This document shows positions 8,433 to 16,065 of a stretch of 64,000 bases of DNA, piece by piece. This DNA comes from Pontibacter flavimaris (GTDB lineage Bacteria; Bacteroidota; Bacteroidia; Cytophagales; Hymenobacteraceae), in the NCBI RefSeq assembly GCF_001907195.1, contig NZ_LVWA01000005.1:744001-808000 (forward strand), in the 5' to 3' direction. The first letter of the stretch is position 1. The number at the start of each line of letters is the position of its first letter. Made by a program: the position numbers and the translations under genes. The notes below the pieces were generated by a model. The model did no database searches. It saw only the letters and a program-made list of their open reading frames with translations, and was not told the DNA's origin.

Positions 8433-10748
8433 ATGAAAAAGACATTTCTGGCGGCTCTGGCCTTTCTTCCGCTTCTCGCCATGGCGCAATCTGGAAATAC
8501 ACTGGATCTGACAAAGTATGTCAACCCGATGATCGGTACCGCCAAAATGGGCCATACGTACCCCGGCGCCACGGTGCCTTTCGGCATGGTGCAGCTCAGC
8601 CCCGATACCGATACCATTCCCTACGCCGTGGACGGCAAGTATAACAAGGATGTCTATAAATATTGTGCGGGCTACCAGTACGACGATCCCACGATTGTCG
8701 GCTTCAGCCACACGCATTTCAGCGGCACCGGCCACTCCGACCTGGGCGATTTTCTGCTGATGCCCACCACCGGGAAGCTGCAGCTCAATCCCGGCACCGA
8801 GGACCGGCCCGAGAGCGGCTATCGCTCCGCTTTTTCTCACCAACACGAGAAAGCCGAGCCGGGTTACTATAAAGTAAAGCTCGACGACCACGACATCCTG
8901 GCTGAACTGACAGCTACCAACCGTGTGGGCCTGCACCGCTATACTTTCCCCAAGGCCGACGAGGCGCACGTGATCCTGGACCTGATGCACGGCATCTACA
9001 ACTACGACGGCAAAAACGTGTGGACCTTTGTGCGTGTGGAAAACGACACGTTGGTGACCGGCTACCGGCAGACCAACGGCTGGGCCCGCACCCGCACGGT
9101 ATACTTTGCCATGTCCTTCAGCAAACCGATCAAGCAGTATGGCAACCAGGATTTCTCCGAGCCGCAGGTCTACAAAGGCTTCTGGCGCAAGTTCGACCAG
9201 ACGAAGAACTTTCCCGAGTTTGCCGGCACCAAGCTGCGGGCCTACTTTGATTTTGACGTGCAGGCAGGGGAGCAGCTACAGGTAAAATTCGCCCTCTCGC
9301 CGGTGAGCACCGAAGGGGCCCTGGCCAACATGCAAGCCGAAGTGCCCGGCTGGGATTTTGACGGGGTAAAGCAGCAGAGCCAGGCCCAGTGGAATCAGGA
9401 GCTGAATAAAATTCAGGTGAAGGCGCTCAAGCCCGATGACCTGGTGAACTTCTACACGGCCCTATACCATACCTTCCTGGGCCCAACGACCTACATGGAT
9501 GTGGATGGCCGTTACCGCGGGCTGGATCAGAACATTCATCAGGCGGATGGTTTTACCAACTATACTACCTTCTCGCTTTGGGATACCTACCGGGCCTTGC
9601 ATCCTTTCTTTAACATCGTGCAGCCCAAGCGCAACGCCGACATGGTGAAAAGTATGCTGGCGCACTACGAGCAGAGCGTGCATCAAATGCTGCCGGTGTG
9701 GTCGCACCACGCCAACGAGAACTGGTGCATGATCGGCTACCACAGCGTGCCGGTGATTGCCGATGCGGTGATCAAAGGCAATGCGGACTTTGACGTGGAG
9801 AAAGCCCTGGAAGCCTGCGTGACCACCGCCCGCACCCGCTACTACGATGGCCTGGACTACTACATGGACCTGGGCTACGTGCCGGAGGATAAGAACAGCT
9901 CCTCTGTTTCCAAAACGCTTGAATATGCCTATGACGATTGGTGCATTGCCCAGATGGCCAAAAAGCTGAACCGTCAGGATATCTACCAGGAGTTTATACA
10001 GCGGGCCCAGAACTATAAAAACGTGTACGATGCCCGCACCGGCTACATGCGTCCCAAACTGAGCGACGGCACCTGGAAACAGGAATTTGACCCGCTGGAC
10101 ACGCACGGACAGGGCTTTATAGAAGGCAACTCCTGGAACTACAGCCTCTACGTGCCGCATGATCCGGCCCAACTGATCAGTATGATGGGCGGCAAACAGC
10201 GCTTCGTGCAGCGCCTCGATTCGCTCTTCACCATGGAGTTGCCGGATAAATACTTTGCCAATACCGAAGACATCAGCCGCGAGGGCATCATCGGCAACTA
10301 TGTGCACGGCAACGAGCCCTCGCACCACGTGGCCTACCTTTACAACTGGACCGATGCCCCTTGGAAAACACAGGAGCGGGTGCGCATGATCCTTAAAGCC
10401 ATGTATAAGCCAACAGTGGACGGGCTGGGCGGCAACGATGATTGCGGGCAGATGAGCGCCTGGTATCTGTTCAGTGCCCTAGGTTTTTACCCGGTAGCGC
10501 CGGGATCGGAGCAGTACGCCATTGGCAGCCCGGCTGTGAAGGAGGCAAGTATACACCTCGAGAACGGCAAGACTTTTACCATCCGTACCAAAAATCAAAG
10601 CGATAAAAACGTGTATGTGCAGAAGATGGAGCTGAACGGCAAGCCACTCAACCGCAGCTACCTGACGCACACAGAACTGGTCAACGGCGGCGAGCTTACC
10701 TTTTACATGGGGGCCAGACCCAACAAAAAGCAGTTCAGCAGGCGCTAG
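8433..10748 (+). CDS. Secreted GH92 alpha-mannosidase
   Basis: Calcium-dependent exo-alpha-mannosidase, usually alpha-1,2 in this family, acting on mannans or N-glycans. It begins with a signal peptide ending LLAMAQS. Family motifs run through all 771 residues: PMIGTAKMGHTYPGATVPFGM, GFSHTHFSGTGHSDLGDF, EGNSWNYS with probable acid Glu564, GNEPSHHVAYLY, and GNDDCGQMSAWY with probable base Asp669/Asp670. Full length. The upstream gap carries several AAGTATA copies but no convincing promoter. Its stop codon overlaps that of the convergent membrane protein. It stands apart from the SusCD locus, so it may serve a different glycan. Confidence 0.93.
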   Translation: MKKTFLAALAFLPLLAMAQSGNTLDLTKYVNPMIGTAKMGHTYPGATVPFGMVQLSPDTDTIPYAVDGKYNKDVYKYCAGYQYDDPTIVGFSHTHFSGTGHSDLGDFLLMPTTGKLQLNPGTEDRPESGYRSAFSHQHEKAEPGYYKVKLDDHDILAELTATNRVGLHRYTFPKADEAHVILDLMHGIYNYDGKNVWTFVRVENDTLVTGYRQTNGWARTRTVYFAMSFSKPIKQYGNQDFSEPQVYKGFWRKFDQTKNFPEFAGTKLRAYFDFDVQAGEQLQVKFALSPVSTEGALANMQAEVPGWDFDGVKQQSQAQWNQELNKIQVKALKPDDLVNFYTALYHTFLGPTTYMDVDGRYRGLDQNIHQADGFTNYTTFSLWDTYRALHPFFNIVQPKRNADMVKSMLAHYEQSVHQMLPVWSHHANENWCMIGYHSVPVIADAVIKGNADFDVEKALEACVTTARTRYYDGLDYYMDLGYVPEDKNSSSVSKTLEYAYDDWCIAQMAKKLNRQDIYQEFIQRAQNYKNVYDARTGYMRPKLSDGTWKQEFDPLDTHGQGFIEGNSWNYSLYVPHDPAQLISMMGGKQRFVQRLDSLFTMELPDKYFANTEDISREGIIGNYVHGNEPSHHVAYLYNWTDAPWKTQERVRMILKAMYKPTVDGLGGNDDCGQMSAWYLFSALGFYPVAPGSEQYAIGSPAVKEASIHLENGKTFTIRTKNQSDKNVYVQKMELNGKPLNRSYLTHTELVNGGELTFYMGARPNKKQFSRR

Positions 10749-11797
10749 CGCTCGGCTTCCACCAGAATCCGGCTCAGGTCGGTGAGAATGCTGCCTACGT
10801 CGCGCAGGGTGCGGTCGGTACCAATGCTGCGCAGTGTGTTCAGGCACAGGTTCTGCAGCTCTTTCGCTTCGGTTATACTTGCCAGCAGGGCAGGGAGGTG
10901 CTTTTCCGGCGGACCAACCATGGTATGGCTGAACAGGGTGATGCAGGCGGCCGTAGCTTCCATGGCCTTTTGCAGGGCGCGCGTGTCCTGCAGGTCTGCT
11001 TTAAAAATGCGGGCTGAGTTGAGGTCGGCGATGCCACGGCGGATGCCCCTGATCTGGGTGGTGATGTGCTCGAGGCGCTTCACCCCGATGGCCAGACGGC
11101 TCAGGCGGGTGCGTTTGCTCGTCAGGAAAGGGTTATACTTCAGGCTCTGCTCAGCCAGTTGCAGCGCTTTTATACTTTTCTCGGTAGCCGCGATCAGGTC
11201 ATCCGTCTCCTGCCGCCCCACCAGCTGCCCCCGCTCTGTTTGCCGGAGCTGTGCTGCCAAAAAAGCGAGCGTCCGGGTGCCTTGGTTTCCGAGGGCAAGT
11301 ATACTTTTCTCCACCTCCGGGATGGCGTTTTGCGGCACGATCAGGGCATTGATCAGCACCGCTACGGCCGATCCCATCACTGTTTCCACCACCCGCTCCA
11401 CTGCATAGCCCTCTTCCTGCAGCCCGAATGCCAGCACCAGCAGCGAGCTCACCGCCACCTGCGACACTACCTGCGGGTTCATGCGCAGCGCCTGGGAAAT
11501 ACCCATGCCCACCAGAACGGTCAGGAAAATGGAAAGGGTGCTGGTGCCAAGCCAATGCCCGATGAGCAGGCTGACCATCACCCCGCCAATGATACCGATA
11601 ATGCGCTGCGTGGCCTTGTCCACGGAATCGGCCACGGTCACCTGCACGGTCAATATGGAAGCCAGAGGGGCGAAGAAAGGATACTCGGAGCCCAGCACCG
11701 CCGTGGCTACCAGCCACGATACGGCGGCGGCCAGCGCCGTCTTCACAATCTGCAGCGAGAGCCCGATGCGGGCGAAGAAGTCTAAGGTTTTGGGCAT
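10745..11797 (-). CDS. Aromatic acid exporter/FUSC-like membrane protein
   Basis: A 350-residue inner-membrane protein. Residues 1 to about 150 hold about six hydrophobic helices with the pattern TALAAAVSWLVATAVLGSEYPFFAPLASILTVQ, typical of ArAE/FUSC-type exporters. The C-terminal half (about 165-350) is soluble and helical, rich in Leu, Arg and Glu. Short members of this group are proposed efflux proteins for organic acids or other small molecules; the substrate is unknown. The ATG at 11797 is clear. Convergent with GH92: both genes end in TAG within the same four bases CTAG (10745-10748), with no terminator between. Confidence 0.82.
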   Translation of the reverse strand: MPKTLDFFARIGLSLQIVKTALAAAVSWLVATAVLGSEYPFFAPLASILTVQVTVADSVDKATQRIIGIIGGVMVSLLIGHWLGTSTLSIFLTVLVGMGISQALRMNPQVVSQVAVSSLLVLAFGLQEEGYAVERVVETVMGSAVAVLINALIVPQNAIPEVEKSILALGNQGTRTLAFLAAQLRQTERGQLVGRQETDDLIAATEKSIKALQLAEQSLKYNPFLTSKRTRLSRLAIGVKRLEHITTQIRGIRRGIADLNSARIFKADLQDTRALQKAMEATAACITLFSHTMVGPPEKHLPALLASITEAKELQNLCLNTLRSIGTDRTLRDVGSILTDLSRILVEAER

Positions 11798-11987
11798 GTT
11801 TTGCTATACCGGTGGCCGCCGCGAAGGTTATAAAGGAGCGGCTGACGGCGCTGTAAAGCTACAAAGTATAGGGGAGTTTGAAACGCAAGGATGCAAATCC
11901 CGAGGGCGTGGCCAGCAGCGAGGAAGTATGGCGGGGGGGAGCAATTAGCGGGCATCAGAAGTATAAAACGTATTTCTAAAGTATACT

Positions 11988-12386
11988 TCAGGCCTTGTGC
12001 AGCAGGTCTCTGATTGTCTCCTCCTCGATCGGTTTTTGCAGGAAGCCTGCCAGGAAATCATACTTCTGGGCGCGCCTCACATCATTAAAGTCCAGGGAGG
12101 AGGTGAGCATGTACAGCATGCAGGAGCATTTTATCAGCGGCGCGTGCGGGGCAAGGGTATCCAGAAACTGCCAGCCATCCACGTAAGGCATGTTCAGGTC
12201 CAGGAAAATAACGTCGGGGATGCTGCGGCGCTGGTCCTGCTGCAGGAGGGGAAGCAGGTGCTGCAGAGCATCCTGGGGGTTCAGGAAGGTGTCATACTTC
12301 CGGGCGAAGTGCTCCGCCGCAAGCATGGCCTCTGTCAGGAATGCGCTCACCTCGTCGTCATCGATAATATACACACTCTTAAACAT
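11988..12386 (-). CDS. Single-domain response regulator (second of tandem)
   Basis: A stand-alone receiver of 132 residues with no output domain. Visible are the acidic pocket (IIDDDE, 7-12), phosphoacceptor Asp63 in FLDLNMP, Thr95 and Lys118 in FLQKP. I chose the ATG at 12386 because the longer frame from 12479 adds 31 residues unlike a receiver. Probably phosphorylated by the PAS kinase upstream on the same strand (12665-13789), acting by protein contact. It is a close paralogue of the receiver at 13831-14229, with the same residue numbering for the active site. Confidence 0.9.
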   Translation of the reverse strand: MFKSVYIIDDDEVSAFLTEAMLAAEHFARKYDTFLNPQDALQHLLPLLQQDQRRSIPDVIFLDLNMPYVDGWQFLDTLAPHAPLIKCSCMLYMLTSSLDFNDVRRAQKYDFLAGFLQKPIEEETIRDLLHKA

Positions 12387-12664
12387 AGGTTTGCGTTTAT
12401 CCCCCACACAGCCATTTTGCCCGCCGCCCGCCTCAAAGTATAACAGGCAGCAGCGCACACAGGTATTGTAAACTTCCAATAGAAAGTATGATGCAATGGT
12501 AAACTTGATGTACGGGAAAACGCAGGTTTTGTGCCCGCTTCGCTTCAGTTTGATTTAGGGGGCGGGCAGCTTTCCGGCCATGACCGACAAAGCAGGCAGC
12601 CGCGCCGGGAAGTGCAGGCTGCCAAAGTATAAAGCGCTGTAGAAAAGACCTGGAGAACGTAAAA

Positions 12665-13789
12665 TTACAGATGCATCGGCAGGGTGACGGTGAAGGTGGT
12701 CCCGACACCCGGGGTGCTGGCCACCTCAATGCGGCCCTGCAGGAGTCTTACCTGCTCTTTTACAAGGTATAGGCCCAGCCCTTTGCCGTCTATCTCCTGG
12801 TGGAAGCGCTTGTACATCTTAAACAGCGACGGCCCGATCTTGTCCAGATTCATACCGGTGCCGTTGTCTGTCACCGAGATCAGGGCCTCCTCGCCCAGCT
12901 GCCGGAGAGAGATCTTCACCTCCAGCGGCCGCTCGGACGATCTGTACTTGATGGCGTTGGACAAAAGGTTCTGGAGGATGCTCACCAGGAAAGCCTTTAC
13001 GGTAAAAAGCTCCAGCCGCTCAGTGCCAGCCAGTGTTATCGTGGCGCCGGCGCTGCTGATCTCCTGCTGGATGTTGGCCACGCACAGCTGCACCAGCTCC
13101 TCCACATCGCACTTCTCGCGGGGCTCGTCGCCCTGGTGGTGCAGCGCCAGCATCTGGTTCAGGTCGCGCACCATGCCGTCAAGCTGCTGTGCCGACTGCA
13201 GCAGGGCCACCAGCGCGGTCTGCTGCGTTTTCTCCTGCAGGTTGTCCTTCTGCAGCAGCCTTCCCAGGCCCAGCAGCCTGGCGATGGGGCTCCGGAAGTC
13301 GTGGGCAATGATTTTACGGAACAGCTCCAGTTCCTCGTTTTGGCGCTGCAGCTCTTGCGTGGTGCGCAGCATGGCCTGCTCGCGTTCCTTCTGCACGGTG
13401 ATGTCTTTGGCGATGCCGAAAATGCCCACCATCTCACTCCCCACCTTTAGCGGGAAATTCGTCACGTCCAGGAAAATGGTCTCGCCGCTGCCGTTCAGCA
13501 CCACCGTCTGATAGCGCTGCGGCAGGCCCTGCGTGGCCGCTTTAAAGTAAAAAGAGGATTCCTCCCAGTGCTCCGGGTGGATGAACAGCTGGAAGCTCTG
13601 CCCGATCAGCTCCTCCTGTGTCCGCTGCAGCACCTGGCAAACAGTATGGTTCACCGTGTGGAAGGCACCATCCATGCCGATGGTGTAGATGGCATCCGGG
13701 TAGTTGTTAAACAGGAGCCGGTTCAGCCGCTCCAGGCGCATGGAGGCAAGGCCTGCGCTGCTTTGGATGGGTGGAGAGATGTTTTCCAT
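12665..13789 (-). CDS. PAS-domain sensor histidine kinase (second of tandem)
   Basis: Soluble kinase of 374 residues with no membrane segment. One PAS domain (about 22-135) ends with a PAC motif (FGIAKDIT) and runs into a coiled linker, then an H-box IIAHDFRSPIARLLGLG with phospho-acceptor His163. The ATPase domain has N-box LLSNAIKYRS, G1 DNGTGM and G2 KGLGLYLVKEQV. The ATG at 13789 avoids overlap with the preceding receiver, which ends at 13831; a longer start at 13861 is possible. Likely senses an intracellular or redox signal. Paralogous to the kinase at 14222-15712, which has a second PAS domain. Confidence 0.9.
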   Translation of the reverse strand: MENISPPIQSSAGLASMRLERLNRLLFNNYPDAIYTIGMDGAFHTVNHTVCQVLQRTQEELIGQSFQLFIHPEHWEESSFYFKAATQGLPQRYQTVVLNGSGETIFLDVTNFPLKVGSEMVGIFGIAKDITVQKEREQAMLRTTQELQRQNEELELFRKIIAHDFRSPIARLLGLGRLLQKDNLQEKTQQTALVALLQSAQQLDGMVRDLNQMLALHHQGDEPREKCDVEELVQLCVANIQQEISSAGATITLAGTERLELFTVKAFLVSILQNLLSNAIKYRSSERPLEVKISLRQLGEEALISVTDNGTGMNLDKIGPSLFKMYKRFHQEIDGKGLGLYLVKEQVRLLQGRIEVASTPGVGTTFTVTLPMHL

Positions 13790-13830
13790 GGGTATTAAGT
13801 TTGTAGTAGGGCGTTGTTTTCTAGATGGGT

Positions 13831-14229
13831 TTAGCTGCTTTTCTTCAGCTGTGTCAGGCACTCGTCTTCCAGCGGCTTCTGCAGGAAGCCGGCCACCAGG
13901 CTGTTGCTGTTGGCACGCTTGCGCTCCTGCTCATCCACGGACGAGGTAAGGATGTAAATGCGGCAGTGGCCTTTCAGCGCCTGCTCGTAAGGAGCCAGGG
14001 CGTCAATAAAGTCCCAGCCGCTCAGGAAAGGCATGTTCAGGTCCAGGAATATGACCTCAGGCAAGGCATCCGCGCTGCTGCCCCGGGCGCTCTCCAACAG
14101 GTTTTGCAAGGCCATCTTCGCATCCTGAAAGCCTTTGCACTCTGTGGCAAAACGCTCCGCCTCCAGCATCGCCTCCGTCAGGAAGATGCTTACCTCATCA
14201 TCGTCTACAATGTAAACCTTGTTATACAT
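13831..14229 (-). CDS. Single-domain response regulator (first of tandem)
   Basis: Stand-alone receiver of 132 residues: acidic residues VDDDE (8-12), phosphoacceptor Asp63 in FLDLNMP, Thr95 and the Lys of FLQKP. No DNA-binding domain. Its start overlaps the end of the upstream kinase by eight bases (14222-14229), which suggests translational coupling and a kinase-receiver pair. It closely resembles the receiver at 11988-12386, including conserved stretches such as VSxFLTEAMLxAERF. Confidence 0.93.
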   Translation of the reverse strand: MYNKVYIVDDDEVSIFLTEAMLEAERFATECKGFQDAKMALQNLLESARGSSADALPEVIFLDLNMPFLSGWDFIDALAPYEQALKGHCRIYILTSSVDEQERKRANSNSLVAGFLQKPLEDECLTQLKKSS

Positions 14230-15712
14230 GTTTTGCTCCTAAGTATATCGTAAATGTGGTGCCCTGGTCGGGGGCACTCTCCACTGCTATTTTGCCACTC
14301 AGCGCCTGCACCTGCGTCTTCACCATAAACAGCCCGATGCCTTTGCCGTGGGTGTTGGGGTGGAAGCGCTTGTACAGCTGAAACAGCTGGTGCTGCACCA
14401 GGTGCATGTCCATGCCCGAACCGTTGTCGCGCACCGTGAGCACATAGCCGCGGGCATCGCGGCGGGCTGCTACCGCCAGCTCCAGCTGCCGGCAGTCTGC
14501 TTTATACTTCAGGCTGTTGGAGATCAGGTTGTAGAGGATGCTGTACAGGTACGCCCGGATGGACATGAGCCGGTAGCTGGGGTCAATGTCCACCTGTACC
14601 TGTACTTTGGTTAGCTCCAGTTCATCCTTAAACTGCTCCAGCACCTGCTGGCAAACCTGCCCCAAGTACACGGGTTCCCGTGCCGATACCCGGCTGGCGT
14701 CGCGCAGGGAGAGGATCTGGTTGATATCCTTTACCACCCCGTCGAGCTGCTGGATAGAGCCCTGCAGCTTTTGCACGGCCTTGTCATAGTTGCAGGTGTC
14801 TTTCGGGAGCTTGTTTACCAGCTGGGCCAGGCCCAGTGCGTTGGCCACGGGCGCCCGCAGGTTATGCGAGATCATGTAGGTGAACTGCTGCAGGTCCAGG
14901 TTGTGCTTGTACAGGTCATCCGCCTGCTTTTCGATGAGCCGCTGCGCCTGCACCGCTTCTGTTATATCCTTGGCAATGCCCTGCGCGCCCTGCATTTCCC
15001 CCCTGAAATGCACCGGCATCATCGTGACACTGACATTTCGTTTGGCGCCTTCCTTGGTGATGATAAAAATCTCTGCGGTGCAGGCCCGCCCTTCCCATAC
15101 TTTCTTCATCGATGCCGCGGCTACCTCCACCGAGTCGGGATGTAGCAGGGTAGCGTAGGGCAGGTTTAAAAGATCGGGGCCGGTATAGCCGGTGAGCTGC
15201 TCCACGTGCCCGTTCACTTTCTGGAACGTCCCGCTCAGGTCCAGGGTAAAAACGGTGTCAGGGTGCTCAAAGAACAGGGATTTGTAATAGGCCTGGTGCT
15301 GGTCGTGGTTGTAGGAGAGCTTAACGGCCTCCGTCACGTCGCGGGAGCTGGTCAGGATGCCGCGTACGTGCTCGTTGTGCAGCATGTTGCGGCCGCTGCA
15401 CTCCAGCCAGCGCCATTCCCCCTGCTTATTTCTGAACCGGAAGGTGGGTATAACGGTAGGGGTGAAGGAAAGCAGTCCCTCCAGCGCCTGCTGCACGCCC
15501 GGCAGGTCATCCGGGTGCATGAAGGCCAGGGCGTTCACGCCCAGGAGCTCCTCCGGCAAATAGCCCAGCGAGGCGGTCACAGAGTCGCCCACAAAAGTAT
15601 AAACGCCCTCCACATTCAGCACAGCAATCAGCTCCAGGCTGTTGCCCACGATGGCCTGGTAGAACTCACGGGAGTGATTATCCTTAACTTCTTTTAAGAC
15701 AGGGGGTTGCAA
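14222..15712 (-). CDS. Double-PAS sensor histidine kinase (first of tandem)
   Basis: A 496-residue cytoplasmic kinase without membrane helices. Two PAS/PAC units lie at about 14-128 (ends ILTSSRDVTEA) and 140-255 (ends GIAKDITEA). The H-box MISHNLRAPVANALGLA has acceptor His283, and the ATPase domain shows LISNSLKYKA, DNGSGMD and HGKGIGLFMVKTQV. The start is a TTG at 15712: no ATG occurs in frame for over 100 residues and an in-frame TAA lies 12 bases upstream. First gene of a kinase-receiver-kinase-receiver cluster; divergent from the GH13 amylase across 353 bp. Confidence 0.9.
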   Translation of the reverse strand: MQPPVLKEVKDNHSREFYQAIVGNSLELIAVLNVEGVYTFVGDSVTASLGYLPEELLGVNALAFMHPDDLPGVQQALEGLLSFTPTVIPTFRFRNKQGEWRWLECSGRNMLHNEHVRGILTSSRDVTEAVKLSYNHDQHQAYYKSLFFEHPDTVFTLDLSGTFQKVNGHVEQLTGYTGPDLLNLPYATLLHPDSVEVAAASMKKVWEGRACTAEIFIITKEGAKRNVSVTMMPVHFRGEMQGAQGIAKDITEAVQAQRLIEKQADDLYKHNLDLQQFTYMISHNLRAPVANALGLAQLVNKLPKDTCNYDKAVQKLQGSIQQLDGVVKDINQILSLRDASRVSAREPVYLGQVCQQVLEQFKDELELTKVQVQVDIDPSYRLMSIRAYLYSILYNLISNSLKYKADCRQLELAVAARRDARGYVLTVRDNGSGMDMHLVQHQLFQLYKRFHPNTHGKGIGLFMVKTQVQALSGKIAVESAPDQGTTFTIYLGAKHV

Positions 15713-16065
15713 GCGGATAGATTAAGGCTTTGGCTAAAAATTTCGGGGTATCGACTTTATACTTCCTTACCGCCTCCACTACGAGTGCAGACAATGCGGA
15801 AATTCGCCACAATATACACAAGATTTGTAAACTCCTATTCTTTAGTTGCACTTTCTATAAAGCGCTTATAGGGGTAGCAAGGGGCAAACCCGCCTGTGTT
15901 GCCAGACATAGCACAAGCGGCCGCTCATAGCAGTTGGTCGTATACTTTTCCGGGTGTGCTGTTATCCATATATACCCCATAGTTGCTTAACTTACCGCGC
16001 TTTGCCGACTTGCAAGCGGCCGCAAAGCGTTTTATACTTGCTTGACCATACTTACTGCGCTGCTT
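15713..16065. other. Divergent intergenic region between kinase cluster and amylase
   Basis: No gene seen in 353 bases. Several ATACTT words occur, three of them within the last 120 bases before the amylase start. It must carry promoters for both directions, but no full -33/-7 pair could be picked out. Confidence 0.5.

Noticed and set aside
9462..10328. 288-residue minus-strand frame within GH92
   Set aside because: Shadow of a conserved GH92 region containing catalytic residues.
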